The position numbers were made by a program, and so were the translations under genes. DNA of 64,000 nucleotides from Vulcanisaeta distributa JCM 11217 (GTDB taxonomy: Archaea; Thermoproteota; Thermoprotei; Thermoproteales; Thermocladiaceae), in assembly GCF_001316005.1 (NCBI RefSeq), contig NZ_BBBJ01000002.1, positions 186,001-250,000 of the forward strand. The letters are read 5' to 3'. Shown here piece by piece: positions 18,595 to 31,049 of this stretch (positions within the stretch are counted from its first letter, which is position 1; every line of letters begins with the position of its first letter). Under the pieces are notes generated by a model, which was given only the letters and a program-made list of their open reading frames with translations, ran no database searches and had not been told where the DNA came from.

Positions 18595-20892
18595 TCAAAG
18601 GTAATCAAGAAGCGAACCTCTCCTCCTAGTATACCCCTGCCTACCGCCCTCCTCCTTACCTGCATTAATCATCGACAGTTTAACCACCTTACCCTCCTCA
18701 ATTAATTTCCTGGCTTGTTCAATTATTGAACGTGCAAGCTTATCACCAAAGCCCCCCTAATCATGCCTATGGCCCTCGGATCCGCATTGGCGATGTCCTC
18801 GACACTCTTAAATCCGGCGTTGTATAATGCCCTAGCCCTAGCCCTACCAACACCCTCGAGATTCACCACTAACTCTATCAATTCATCCTTAACTCCATAG
18901 GTCAGTCTCCACCTGAGTATATTCAATCTCTCCTCATGCCTCCTCATACCCAATGCGCCGGCTAGTCTGGTTACGGCACTCGCCAGCCAATCCATTAAGT
19001 CACTATATACTCTTAAATCGCCGGGTCCCACGTCATAGTTCTTATACAGCTCATCCTCGGAAACCTCGTTAGCCCAGTCAAGGAGCATCACCGCAGTCTT
19101 CACTGTGGATAGGTAATCCTCAACCTCCTCATCCTCAAACTCTCCATTCTCAATTTCATCCCTCGTGATCGGCGGTTTAATTAATAAATAGTCCCAATTA
19201 TCAAGCACCAGTTCCAGGTAATCATCAAACTCATTCCTCCTAACCCTAAGCCTCGGCACCTCAGGCGATTGAATAATTAAGTGAGTGTAACCCAAGTCAT
19301 TCGTCTCATCCCTAGCTTTAAGCCCACGAATATACGTATTCGCCGTGTATGGATCCAGGTAAAGATTATTCAGTAATGAACCTAGAGACGTCGCAGCCAC
19401 ATAGCTATCCCTCCTCTCGAGGAATCCCGACTCAACTAGGAAATTAATCACGTCATCAATCTTCCTCCTTAACAGGTCCCTAAGGAACTCATTCCTGTGG
19501 AAACCACTCTGAATGTACCCTAGTTGATGATACGAATCTCATCACATCATCGATACTCGAGGCATAACCGCTAGCTATTGCCGATAGCACGTGCGTGGCC
19601 AGGTTCTTATCCGTCAGAAACTTGGACTTAACATCCTCTACTCTTGCATTTACGTAATTCCTAATTAGGTAATCAATTTCATCCTCACTCCTGGCGATGA
19701 GCACGGCTTCGCCATATGGATCAAGCCCAGGCCTGCCCGCCCTACCAGCCATCTGCTTATACTCCATTACAGGGAGTTCCTCCATTCCGATGCCCGGCTC
19801 GTACCTCCTATACTCATGGATAATAACCCTCCTCGCCGGTAAATTAACGCCGGCAGCCAGCGTCGTCGTTGCAACAACAACCTTAATCAGCCTATCCCTA
19901 AAGGAATTCTCAACTATTGATCTTGTATCCATGTCAAGGCCTGCGTGATGAAATGCAACACCGCACTTAACAATCCTAGCCAACTCCTCACCAAGCAACT
20001 TGGACTGTGAGGTCTCAATGATCGAGCTTGAGATCTTCGTTAACGCACTCGGCTCTATAAGCTTTGTCCCGTAATTACATATGTAATGAGAAATTTGCTG
20101 GGCCAGCTTGACCGTGTTTGATCTGGAGTTTGTGAATACGAGGGCCTGGCCACCATTAATTATTGTATTCATCACAAGTGAGAGCACGGGATTTCCCAAA
20201 TCCTTAATCAATGCCCTGGACCCATCTGCGTAGTAAATAACACCATCATAATAGACACCCTCCCTAAGCTTGACAGGTCTCCAATCGGAGACCACAAGCT
20301 CGGCATTGAGGTAATTCGCAATCTCCTCGGCATTGCCTACGGTCGCTGACAGGGCCAATAATTGCGTGTTGAGACCGAGCGCCTTCACCTTTGCGATTAT
20401 TGATTCTATAGTTGGTCCCCTCTTATCGTCATCAATATAGTGAATCTCATCAATGACCAAAACACCGACTTGCTTAAGCCACTCAGCCTTATGCCTCAGT
20501 AGGCTGTCGAGTTTCTCGTATGTCGTAACCACTATGTCATAATTCATGAGCCAAGCATCCTCCTTATCATATTCACCGGTTGTTACGGCAATCCTAACGC
20601 CAAGTCTCTCGTAAATCCTCAAATCCCTAGCCTTCTCATAGGCCAGGGCCCTCAGTGGGACGGCGAGTATGGCCTTAACACCCCCCCTGGTGAGCACAGC
20701 ATTTACCATAACCAACTCCGCCATCAGCGTCTTCCCAGTCGCGGTGCTCGTGCACATGACCATGTTCCTACCGTCAAATAGCCCCTTACGCACAGCCTCC
20801 TCCTGCGGTGGATAAAGTTCCTGAATACCCCCCCTTTCCCTGATTACGAAATCCTTTAGTACGTCGGGAAGCGGCAGGTCAGCGATGCGCAA
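18595..20892 (-). CDS. hel308: Hel308-type superfamily 2 DNA helicase, frameshifted
   Basis: Archaeal Hel308, about 760 residues, a 3'-5' helicase that unwinds lagging strands at stalled forks. Seen: [19 protein letters not shown], Walker [33 protein letters not shown] (DEIH box), [64 protein letters not shown], then the ratchet domain and a C-terminal helix-hairpin-helix ([20 protein letters not shown]). Breaks: near 19515, and a six-C run at 18752-18757; four Cs give [15 protein letters not shown] and a basic tail ending at 18595. TTG 20892 is chosen because it fits LRIADLPLP and a TATA-like box near 20928. Confidence 0.9.
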
Positions 20893-20946
20893 CGTAACCA
20901 ACCAGACATTAATTCCCAACAGAATTAATAAAGAGTTCAGGCCGCA

Positions 20947-22077
20947 TTAAACGCATAATTCATGCGCCTCAACACTGATGTCCCAGGTGCTCGGCCAATT
21001 ACTGCCAAATCTATCTATGAGGTATGGCCTTGCGTAGTCAGGCCACGAGCCACTAAGCACGTAATTAACCACCGCCAAGGCCAATGCAGGCCCCACCTCA
21101 GCCCCATAACCATTAAACCCACCAATTAATAGTAGGTTACTTGACCCGATAGTGCCAACCAAGGGCCTCATGTCAGGCGTAACTTCACAATAACCAAACC
21201 TTGACCCAATAAGCAACGCCCTACTAACCCTGGCCCTAACCTTACCCTTGAGCTCATTGAGGAATTCACGGTCAACACCGACATCCTTACCTGGCTCTGT
21301 AATCTTTGAATTACCATCTCCACCAACGATTATTGAAAGCCCCCAAGCCACTTAGTGCATTATCAATTATTGAACCGAGGGGGGGTCTCATGTAAATGTT
21401 GAGTACGTAATCATAAACAATATCACTGACTTTCCTGGCCATGAATGCCGCTGCCTGGCACTTATACGGTAATAATGGTGCCCTCAGACCAGCGTCCTTA
21501 ATTACTGTTGAGTTCCAAGCCCCCTGCAGCGAGGATTATGTAATCCCCCATACAATTCCTCACTGTTTACTAAAACTTTAATGCCGTCATTACTAAATTT
21601 AATAGCGGCGGTACCTCTAACATAATTGGCATTGTTAATCTTACGAACTTGTTTAATCAGTGATGGGTAATTAACGAGGTTATCACCATTAATACTTAGA
21701 ATGTATATCTCCTGGTCATTAACCCTCCTAAGGCCGTACTCACTAACATCACTAACCACATGCACTTCAGCGCCGGCGTCACGCCACATACCCATTATGT
21801 GTGATACATCGTTATAACACGTCTCTGGTATTATGGTTATTGATCTCATAGGTCTTAATACATTAACTCCCAATTCTGTCGATAACTCATTATACACGTC
21901 CTCACTAATCCTCGATAATGCAATGTCCTCAGGAAACCTAAGAAGCTTTGAGTGAATGAGTGGAAACCTTGGTCTTTGAAATCCTGAGTTGATTAATGTA
22001 ACGTTAACGCCCCTTAATGAGAACAAGTGCGTTAATACTGTCCCTATAACTCCCCCACCAATTACTATAACGTTCAT
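20947..22077 (-). CDS. FAD-dependent amino-acid oxidase (DAO) family oxidoreductase, frameshifted
   Basis: DAO-family flavoenzyme, about 378 residues. The N-terminal Rossmann motif reads VIVIGGGVIGTVLTHLFSLR with Leu-Ile at the strand end, and the C-terminal part has YCEVTPDMRPLVGTIG and LLIGGFNGYGAEVGPALALA, the FAD-closing segment. Three five-base G/C runs (21340-21344, 21520-21524, 21545-21549) each add one base; with four bases the reading is DYIILAAGAWNST and ALSGLGLSIIVGGDGN. Likely substrates are glycine, sarcosine, proline or D-amino acids. It starts 25 bp before the end of thrB downstream in the opposite sense of reading, as part of a minus-strand series. Confidence 0.75.
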
Positions 22078-22102
22078 GCCAACCTAAGGCACATAGCGTA
22101 TA

Positions 22103-23040
22103 TTAAGTATTAAGGTCCTCACAGGGTATTTCGTGAACACCGACATTACTTGGCCGCGTAATGATTAAAGTATAGTCCCTCAAGCCATGGTTCCTCAATA
22201 AGTTATTAATAGCTTCCTTAGATGGTTCGAAGTCGAATATTCCGAATAATGATGGGCCAGCGCCAGCCAGGGCAACGCCAATAGCGCCAGCCTTTAGTAA
22301 CGCCTCCTTAACCGCGTCATAGTGTGGGTAAAGCTTAGCCCTCACAGGCTCAATAACCGCATCGCCCATCAACGCCTTACCCAACACACCCCTATCGCCA
22401 GTAATCAGTGAGTAGACGAGCATTGATGCATAGGCGGAGTTATTCTTAAGGCTTGCCATGTCCACGGCATTAGGCAATAACTTACGCATCTCCCTGGTGC
22501 TGGGTTTATTACCGGCTATGACTATTGATAACCAATAATTACTAGGTACGTCAATCCGAACGAAGTCCCCAGTAATTGGATTAATAATGACTAAGCCACC
22601 CAATAGGGATGCAGCCACATTATCCATGTGCGGAGTACCCGCTGCCGCGATTTCACCGAGCGCCGCAATCCTAATCAACGACTTATGATCAAGGCCGGCA
22701 TTAAGTAACTTATTGAGGGCATAGGCAATGGCCGCCGCATCAGCGCCACTGCTACCTAAACCACTCGCCGGTTTAATATCCTTTTTAACCACAACGTTAA
22801 TGCTAAAGTTAATACCAGTAATCCTCCTAAACTCCTCAATTACCGGGTAAAGCGTGGTAGCTCTATAGTCACTGGGTAAATAATGAGAATAATAACCCAT
22901 AAAGCTTATATGATCATCCCCCCCTGACCTAACTCAACGTAGACATCATCATAAGGCTCAAGAATAGCTAGTGATAATACATCGAATCCAGGCCCTAAAT
23001 TAGCTATAGAGGCTGGACCCCCCCTAACACATATGGCCAT
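22103..23040 (-). CDS. thrB: Homoserine kinase, frameshifted
   Basis: GHMP kinase of threonine synthesis, about 312 residues. The start at 23040 gives MAICVRG-PASIANLGPGFDVLSLAI, typical of ThrB. The ATP loop is KPASGLGSSGADAAAIAYAL and the C-terminal motif 3 is GVALAGAGPSLFGI. A seven-C run at 22918-22924 breaks the frame; five Cs read ELGQGDDHISFMGYY. Another seven-base run adds a Gly (VRGGPASI). Threonine synthase and homoserine dehydrogenase are not in the window. Confidence 0.88.
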
Positions 23041-23107
23041 CGAAGCTAAATATAGTGCCTATTTATAATTATTAACTTAAGTAAGTAATCCCTATTACCC
23101 TAAGTCA

Positions 23108-24413
23108 CTAAATACTTACGCTTTTAAGCTCTTCATAGCCTGGATTTCTGCCGGACATATACGATGCATCAAGTAATTCTGTTGGGTATAACAATTTAAT
23201 ACTTAGATTATTATCTCTGATTATGTTTGTCCAATGGGCTTTGCAGGTTACGCTTTCCAGTATTAATGCCTCGGGTTTATGGCGCATTACATCCTCAATC
23301 TTCTGCCTAGTTATTTCCTTAGCAATGTCTGGATGCCTATCTGGGTACATCATGCCAGCCCCCCCACAGCAAATATCGGCGGTGTCTAAACCCCCCCTTA
23401 TTTCAAGGCCTGGTATCTTACTGATTACGCGTAATACTGCATCGTGGGCCTTCGCAACATTCATCAAGTGACAACTGTGCTGTATTGATACTCTCATCTT
23501 AACGGGGGCCGAGTTCACCAACAAGCCCAACCTTATCAAGGAGTTGTAATGTGTTCATAACCCTCTGCTTAAGGTTCAGTTTTGCATTAAGTAATCTCTC
23601 GTACTCAAGCCACTGAGCCTGGCAACCACCTGAGTCTGGGACAACTACGTAATCTATGCCATATGCCTTATCATACTTATCTAGTACATCGATATTGTGT
23701 CTCGCAAGCTCAAGGGCTTTATTAAACATGCCCATGTGCATGTATGGCGCACCGCAGCACTTGAATTCCCTGGGAACTACCACTTCAAAACCATTCCACG
23801 TCAATACCCTAATTGTGGCATAGACTAGATGCGTATGGGATTGCCAGGCGACGCATGAGTTCGTCGTAAATAGCAATACCCTACCCCCCCTAACCGGCTT
23901 ATCTCTCGGTACCTCAAACACCCTGCCAAGTACATCATCAAGCCTTTCAACGTCCCTAGATCTCGCAAACCCCCCCTTCATGTGCCTCGGTATTCCAGGT
24001 AATGAGCTGGACACCGACAGCGCCAGTTTTATTACCGTTGGGCTCTCAAGAAGTTTAAACCCGGTCCTTACGTACCATGGATATCCATAATCTATTAACT
24101 TACTGCCCAGGTAGGCATACGCAGCCTCAAGGACCTTACTATACTGAACACCCGATGGACATGCTGTCTCGCATCTCCTACAAATTACGCATGCATCCAA
24201 ATGCTTAAGCAGGGTCTCGGTGGGTTGTAACTTACCCGTTAACAATGCCTTGACTAGGTATATCCTACCCCCCCTTGGACTGTCTGCCTCATTCCATGTA
24301 GCCCTGTAGGTTGGGCATGTTGGTAGGCAGAAACCGCAGTGCACGCACTTATAGGCTTCATTGAGCCCCCCCTCCTCAACGAACTTCCTGTATAGGTCGT
24401 CACCACTCATCAT
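23108..24413 (-). CDS. glcF: Glycolate oxidase iron-sulfur subunit-like protein (GlcF), frameshifted
   Basis: About 434 residues; electron-transfer subunit of a membrane-associated 2-hydroxyacid dehydrogenase. Two 4Fe-4S motifs are in YKCVHCGFCLPTCPTY and CVICRRCETACPSGV; two CCG domains follow (FKCCGAPYMHMG and ICCGGAGMMYPD). The frame breaks at a five-G run at 23504-23508 (plus strand); four Gs read GELGPVKMRVSIQHSC. It overlaps the end of glcE in ATGA style (24410-24413), the last gene of the glcD-glcE-glcF operon. Lactate or another 2-hydroxyacid could be the true substrate. Confidence 0.85.
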
Positions 24414-25614
24414 AGACCACCCACGAACCTCCCAGGGCTCATTATACCCAATGGATCAAAGACGGATTTCAGCTTAGACATTATGTCCAGGTTTTGGTTA
24501 AGACCCCAAACGTCAATTCCACGCTTAAGCTCAGGGGGGGTGCCTTCAAAATCATTAAGTAGCCGCCTAAATCACCCACTTTACCCCCCCTAATTGTGTT
24601 CAATACGTTAACGTCAATATTATTAACGCCTAGATAAGCCTCACCAATCATGGGCATCTTAACAAGGTAACTACTCTGTAATTCCTTCAAGGCATTATTC
24701 AACCTTGCCTGTGGAGTTACTACCTTAATAACAATATTGTAATTACTGAATAATTCATCCATCGACGTTAATCCATACCATAATTCCTCAGCCTCATTGC
24801 CGTAAAATACATCAAATCCTGAAACCTCACTCAATTTGCCCAGTCTGTACTCAACCTCCTCCTTAACACCCTCAAACCTGAGGTACATGGTGCCATTAAC
24901 CACGATTGCACCGTAAGGCTTTAACCTCCTCGTCATGAGTAGATCAAGCTCCTTATTTAACCTTGCAATGGCTATTACGTCGGGTATTGCCGCAATCCTA
25001 GACATAACCTCATAGATTATACCCAGGGAACCACAGGAACCAATGAAGAGTCTCTTCACATTATAGCCGGCCACGTCCTTAATCATTCCAGTACCCCCCC
25101 ACCTAACCACTGTTCCATCAGGCATCACAGCCCTAACCCTAAGCGTTATGTCCCTCGTAGTCATGAAAGTATAGGCCAACGGGCCAAATAGGTTACATGA
25201 AAACACACCACCAATACTTGAGCGGCTTGATAGTGGTGGGTCGATAGGTAGTCTCCTACTTACCCTCCTTAACGTCTCCTGAACCTCACTAAATGGCGCA
25301 CTAACGCCGTAAACCCCCCCAACCATCTCCTCTGGGTCAGGTTCTATGGCTCTGTGTATGCGGCTTAGGTCAAGGGCTACATCATAGGACTTGGGTATAT
25401 TACCCATGAAGGTCTTAGTGCCATTAACCATGGGTATTACGCTCAGTTTCTCCTTACTTATACTCCTCATCATTGTACTAAGTTCATTAACATCCCTCGG
25501 ATACAACACCACCTTAGGCATTAAACCATCAATAACATACTTACTCGTCGGTTCCCTGATTGAGTCGTTACTAACCTCTCTCTCGATGTCTTTAAGTGCC
25601 GTCTCAAGCGCCAT
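24410..25614 (-). CDS. glcE: FAD-linked oxidase GlcE-like subunit, frameshifted
   Basis: About 401 residues, PCMH-type FAD-binding subunit. Seen: KVVLYPRDVNELSTMMRSI, VNGTKTFMGNIPKSYDVALD, then SSIGGVFSCNLFGPLAYTF and GGTGMIKDVAGYNVKRLFIG, which match GlcE better than GlcD. Close to the C-terminus a seven-G run (24534-24540) breaks the frame; with five, LKAPPELKRGIDVWGLNQN leads to SVFDPLGIMSPGRF, the usual flavoprotein ending. It begins 4 bp after glcD, so the two are co-translated. Confidence 0.82.
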
Positions 25615-25618
25615 GTAA

Positions 25619-27030
25619 TCACCCTGGGAATATCTTACCTGGATTCATGATGCCCATTGGATCGAAGACGGACTTTATGTTCTTCATTACATTCAATTCG
25701 TAATCAGTATAAAGCAAGCCAATGAGGTGCTTCTTGTAATACCCAACACCGTGCTCACCGGTTATTGTACCGCCAATCTCAACGCACATCCTAAGTATCT
25801 CATCCTCAGCCTGTAAGGCCCTCTCCCTCTCGCCAGGCCTCCTCTCATCATATAGAATGAGTGGGTGTAAGTTGCCATCACCTGCATGGAATACATTGGC
25901 AATCCTAAAACCATACTTATTACCAATCTCCCTAATCCTGCGCAGGGCCTCCGGCAATTTCTTCCTTGGTATGGTACCATCACCAGTTATGTAATTCGGG
26001 CCGACAAAACCCATAGCGCCAAAGGCCTGCTTCCTCGCATTCCACCACCTATTGGCCTCAGCCTATCCTTGGCAAGCCTAACCATGTACGCACCTGAGGA
26101 CTTCAAGATCTCGATTATCCTGTTGGCTTCCGCATTCGTACCCGGTTCAGAGCCTCAACATCGATTAGGAGTATGGCCTCTGCATCGGTAGGTAATCCAC
26201 CACCCCCCATGGACCCGCCTCAATAGCATTAACGGCTATTTTATCCATGAATTCAAGGGCCACGGGCCTAATCCCAGCACTTATGATTCTGGACACGGCC
26301 GTACCTGCATCCTCCACCGAATTGAATGCGGCCAATATCGTCTTAACAGACTCATAATTACTAACAATCCTTAGAACAGCCTCTGTGACTATGGCCATCG
26401 TACCCTCAGAACCACTTATAATGCCGGCAACATCATAGCCAGGCTCTCAACAACCTTACCGCCAAAGAACCTAACCTCACCATTTGGGAGAACTACCTTC
26501 AATCCACGTACGTTATTAACCGTAACACCATACTTAAAGCACTTAACACCACCAGCATTATGGCTTATGTTGCCACCTATCGTCGAAACCCTCTGACTAC
26601 CTGGATCAGCCGGGAAGTAGTAGCCAAGGTCTATTGTATTGGTAATTAAGCTTAGCTAATGCATCACTAACCCATAGGTTAATGACCCCCCCGCCTCAAC
26701 CGTGGCCGTCTCATTCTCGACATCAAGCTCAAGAACCCTATTCATCCTGGTCAGGGAAATCACAATACCACCCTCAATGGGCAAGGCACCACCACTAAGG
26801 CTCGTGCCAGAGCCACGGCCAATAATAGGTATCCTATTCTCCCAGGCAACCCTAACAACCCTAGCAACCTCCTCAGTGGACCTAGGAAAAACGACCACGT
26901 CGGGTTTAGCCGTATACACGAAGGAGCCGTCAGCCTCGTAAACCGTTAGCTCAACATCATCAGTAATAATATTATTGCTACCAACAATTTTCTCCAGCTC
27001 AGCAATAATACCTTTAGTTATCCCCCCCAT
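25619..27030 (-). CDS. glcD: FAD-linked oxidase GlcD-like catalytic subunit, multiply frameshifted
   Basis: About 470 residues when joined; the flavin catalytic subunit that oxidises glycolate or lactate to the 2-oxoacid. Seen: VVVFPRSTEEVARVVRVAWE, the FAD phosphate loop IIGRGSGTSLSGGALPIEGG, STIGGNISHNAGGVKCFKYG, VALEFMDKIAVNA, and the C-terminal FHAGDGNLHPLILYDERRP and GTITGEHGVGYYKKHLIG. At least four breaks lie at about 26050-26170, 26440, 26650 and 26689; all the pieces are on one strand in the right order. TATA-like tttattaaatat is just upstream of ATG 27030, so this is the operon promoter. Confidence 0.85.
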
Positions 27031-27189
27031 ATAAATATGTATGAATAGATATTTAATAAATATTGCCTAAATAATATTTTTATCTATAGCTATTAATTAA
27101 TAAAAAGATTTATATTTATTCATGAAAATAATGAAATAAAATAATTATTTATAGTTAATTTTTAATTAATTTTTGACGTATCATAACCA

Positions 27190-28467
27190 TTATGACTTCT
27201 TTGGAGGCTTTGGTATTTTCCAGAGTAATGGTATGGCTAGTAATGCGGCTATTATGCCGAAGAGCCCAGACACCACCATTGTGTTTATCCAGCCGAGTGA
27301 CTCAATCATTATTGCCGTGAGTACACCACCATAAATTGCGCCACTGCCCTTGGCAATTGCGTAGAGTAGGCCGTAGTTGTTACCTGACGCTACCTCACCA
27401 TAGAAGTAACCTACAGCTGCTGGGTTAACGGTGTATATTGATGCCCAGGTCAGTATTGCCAAGCCACGGAGACTACGAACCCAATTTCATTATGTATGAC
27501 ACCAAATAGGATGCTTAACAACGTGAATATACCGGATAAGGCATAGAATAGGATGAGCGTTTTGATAACGCCAATAGCATCAGATACCACGCCGGTTATG
27601 AACTTACCCAGCCCGCCATGATTGATGATCCGAGGGCCGCAGCCACCGCTACGACTAGGGCAAAGTGGAAGTAGAGACCGTATTGAACAGCCTTGGAGAC
27701 TATGGTCAATCCCTCAGACGCCACCAGGAGGAATGTTATGACTAATATCCAGAATTGCCAGGTCCTCACGGTTTCTGAAAACGTGAATTGATAATCAGTA
27801 GCACGTATAAGCTTCGACCTAGAAGCTTGCGGGTTATATGTGGGTGGTTTCCAACCCTTCGGTGGATCCCTCCTCATTAGAAACGCCGAGATGAGAATTA
27901 TCACAAATGAGACAATGGCGAGACCGAGCATTATGGACTTGAACACGGCTATAGGGTGTACTTTTGGCAATATACCGATTAACAGTATTATCGGTATTGA
28001 ACCCCCCCAGCTAAAGCCTGCCGATATTGTGCCAGCCACGGTAGCCTATAGTCAGGGAACCACTTATTGGCGACGGTGACGCTGTTATTATATACAATGC
28101 CAGCCCCCCCAATACCACCAATGACGGCATAAACCCATAGGAGGAGTGTTGGTGAACCAAATATGGCTGCGAAATAGCCAATGCCAACGAGAAACGCCGC
28201 TATTAATTGGAGGAGCCAGGGACCATACCTATCCCTAACAAAGCCCGCAGGCCAACCGAATGCTGATTCTAGGAAGACATTAACGGTAAATACCGTGCCA
28301 AGGAAAACAGCACTAATGTGGAAGAATTGAGCAACATCATGAGAGAAGGCGCTAAAGGCGTATTCATAGGGGCTAATCATAAACATAGCCAGGAAAGCTC
28401 CAACGAAGGCAAACCATCTACTAAAGCCGAGTATTTGTTTATCTGTTAATTGAGGATGACCTGCCAT
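27190..28467 (-). CDS. MFS transporter, oxalate/formate antiporter (OFA) type, frameshifted
   Basis: Twelve-helix carrier of about 425 residues. The OFA pattern is seen in the N-terminus (FSRWFAFVGAFLAMFMISPY), FLGTVFTVNVFLESAFGWPA, FVRDRYGPWLL and AVIGGIGGAGIVYNNSVTVA. Breaks are near 28035, 27600 and 27460. OFA carriers exchange small carboxylates; the gene is directly upstream of the glcDEF operon on the same strand, 160 bp away with an AT-rich gap, so uptake of glycolate, lactate or a similar acid is the natural guess. A TATA-like atatttataatt precedes the ATG. Confidence 0.8.
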
Positions 28468-28714
28468 ATTATTGATTAATTATTTTAGATAATTATAAAT
28501 ATATCTAGAAATATATTCAATAATAAACGTGATAAAGAAAATATTAGTAATTATTAATAATAGCTCATCATAAATAATAATTACGAAAGGTTAAAAAATA
28601 TTTAATAGATTTTTAAAAGAATATAATTATTTTAGCATTTATGGTTAAATTTCTTGACTAAATAAATACATAAATCAAATTTACTTTGATTTTAAATTGA
28701 TAATAAATTCAGGA

Positions 28715-29747
28715 CTATCCAGTACCTGCCTTGGTGACCTCTGGATATGGTAATTCCTTAGTTAGTGGTATTAGCCCTGGTATCAACCACTTCTCCCACA
28801 TCTCATCAACCTTCCTCTGTATATACTCAATATCCTCATCAGTCAGGTGCTTGAACCTCGTCTGTCTCCTTAAATACTCCTTAACGGGCTTCCTCTTGAT
28901 TTCGCCGCTTGCTATTCTGGCGCTCGTGCTCGTTAGCTTAAACTTACCATCCTCTATCTCGAAGAGAGGCCATATACCCGTCTCCACTGCCAGCCTACCT
29001 ATTTCATGGCTGTACTTGGGGGTCATAACCCCCCCAGCCCTTTGGGCATGGGTCTAGGGTGTGTATGAATGTTGGTCCACCAATCTCCAGGGCCTTCTTT
29101 ACCTTATTGTATAGGTCTATTGGGTCTGACGCTATTGCCGTGGCAACGTACCTAACCTCTGGGTGTCCGACGGCCATCATCGCGGCCATGTTCTTCTTCC
29201 ACCTATACTTCATGATCCTTACTTGCTTACCGCTTGGGCTGAAGGTTGTAAGCGCTCCGTATGGTGTCATTGTTGTTTCCTGTATATCCGTGTTTGCGCT
29301 GGATTCGTTGTCATACATTAGTATTAGGAAGTTATACTTTGTGTGGGTCAATGCATTAGAGACCTCTGACAATCCTGCATCAGCGCATCCTAGGTCACCG
29401 CAAATGCCTATCACGTTTATCTTTTCATTGGGCAACTTGCCCTTCTCCATAAGCGCCTTCAACGCAGCTGCCGTACCAACCACGGCCGACCCAGTCCCAG
29501 ACAGTTGGGTGTGTATCCAGGGTAATGCCCAAGCCGTTGTGTAATACGTCGTGTTGGCAACGTACATGCATCCAGTCGCTCCAATAACAATTGTGTTAGG
29601 GCCGGCTGCCTTAGCAACCCACCTAAGCACCATTGCAGACTCACAGCCCTGGCAAGTCCTATGACCAGCATCAAAATACTCAGTCTGAGCCATCTGTAAC
29701 AGGTCCTTAACTGTCCTGGCGAGCTTAATCGATATTGTCACACCCAA
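28715..29747 (-). CDS. porB: 2-oxoacid:ferredoxin oxidoreductase beta subunit (PorB), frameshifted
   Basis: Thiamine-pyrophosphate subunit, about 343 residues, last gene of the por operon. Seen: [20 protein letters not shown] for two cluster Cys, [20 protein letters not shown], and the TPP/Mg motif [20 protein letters not shown] followed by [13 protein letters not shown]. Near the C-terminus a seven-C run (29029-29035) adds a Gly in GWGGYD and a five-G run (29018-29022) breaks the frame; four Gs read [20 protein letters not shown]. Pyruvate is the usual substrate; 2-oxoisovalerate cannot be excluded. Confidence 0.9.
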
Positions 29748-29792
29748 TCACCCCCCCATACCTTCCTTATAAATTTTTCTTCTTTTCCCATT

Positions 29793-31049
29793 TTATTCTC
29801 TAACTCCATACCAAATCACCCTCTGCTCAACCTTACCTTTTCTAGCTGCATCCAAAGCCATATTGAACATATTAATCGCATCGTTATAGGTGATCTCCCT
29901 ACCACCAAGACCACCAATGAAATTCATCATCAATGGCCTATGCTCTGCCTCGTACAATGCACTCCTAATCTCCGTGAATACCGCACCGCCATCAAATGGC
30001 GAACCGAAGGAGTAATCCCTATCCACGACGGCCACGACCTTAACATCACTTAAGTAGCGTATTATATCATCAGTTGGGAATGGCCTGAACCACCTAATCC
30101 TCAAGAAACCAACCTTTTCACCCTTAGCCCTCAACCTCCTAACGGCCTCCTTAATTGGCTTAGAAACGGTACCCATGCCAACCATGACCACATCAGCATC
30201 CTCAACCATGTACGGCTCAACAAATGGATTACCATAATCCCTACCGAAGATCTTCGCGAAGTCCCTATAGACCTCCTCAATAACCTTCCTCGCATTCTTC
30301 ATTGCCTCATCCATCTGCTTCCTAATCTCCGTAACCCAATCCTCATTGACCTGCGGCGCCACACTAATCACATTACTTGGGTGTAGCTTCCTATTGCCCA
30401 GGTCGTATGGTGGTAGGAACTTCTGAACCTTGGACTTAGGCGGTATCTTAAACACGTGCTCACTATGCGTCAGGAACGCGCCATCCATTGATATACCCAC
30501 GGGAAGCATAACCCTCGGGTCCTCAGCAACCCTGTACGCAATTAACGTAGTATCTAAGGCCTCCTGAGCCGTATCAACCCAAACCAAGAGCCAGCCCACG
30601 TCCCTAACCATTAATGCGTCATTATGCTCGACACCGTATGCACCAGGGTCATCCAGCGCCCTATTGCCTATCAACGCAACCACTGGGTACCTATCGGTGC
30701 TTATGGCCACGATAGCCTCAATGGCCAGTAACCAACCAACACCGCTTGATCCAACGAATGTCCTGGCACCAACCGCGGATGCGTGCTTAACAATCTCGAA
30801 TTGATCATGCTCGTGAGCGGCTACTATGTACTCGGCCTTCATGTAACCATCAGCTATTAACCTAGCCACAGTCTGCATAACACCGCCATAGGGCCTTATT
30901 GGGTATGCTGACGTCACGTCAATATCGGCAAGCATTAATGCGTAAGCAACGGCGTCGGTGCCCGTACCTACGACCTCCACCTCCTCATCTCCCTTAAGCA
31001 CTGCCTCAAGACGTTTGGATTCAAGTGCGGTGACGGACATACCCATCAC
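29793..31049 (-). CDS. porA: 2-oxoacid:ferredoxin oxidoreductase alpha subunit (PorA)
   Basis: Intact 418-residue subunit. Seen: VEVVGTGTDAVAYALMLADI, TSAYPIRPYGGVMQTVARLI (TPP-pyrimidine domain), VAAHEHDQFEIVKHASAVGA with the conserved Glu, GARTFVGSSGVGWLLAIEAI, and a C-terminal transketolase-like domain with VVMVGMGTVSKPIKEAVRRL. It overlaps porD by 4 bp and precedes porB by 45 bp. With PorB, PorC and PorD it converts pyruvate and CoA to acetyl-CoA, CO2 and reduced ferredoxin. Confidence 0.92.
   Translation of the reverse strand: MMGMSVTALESKRLEAVLKGDEEVEVVGTGTDAVAYALMLADIDVTSAYPIRPYGGVMQTVARLIADGYMKAEYIVAAHEHDQFEIVKHASAVGARTFVGSSGVGWLLAIEAIVAISTDRYPVVALIGNRALDDPGAYGVEHNDALMVRDVGWLLVWVDTAQEALDTTLIAYRVAEDPRVMLPVGISMDGAFLTHSEHVFKIPPKSKVQKFLPPYDLGNRKLHPSNVISVAPQVNEDWVTEIRKQMDEAMKNARKVIEEVYRDFAKIFGRDYGNPFVEPYMVEDADVVMVGMGTVSKPIKEAVRRLRAKGEKVGFLRIRWFRPFPTDDIIRYLSDVKVVAVVDRDYSFGSPFDGGAVFTEIRSALYEAEHRPLMMNFIGGLGGREITYNDAINMFNMALDAARKGKVEQRVIWYGVRE

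Noticed and set aside
29059-29544. Plus-strand frame of 161 codons opposite porB
   Set aside because: Exact antisense of the TPP-binding region of porB; no promoter or start support.
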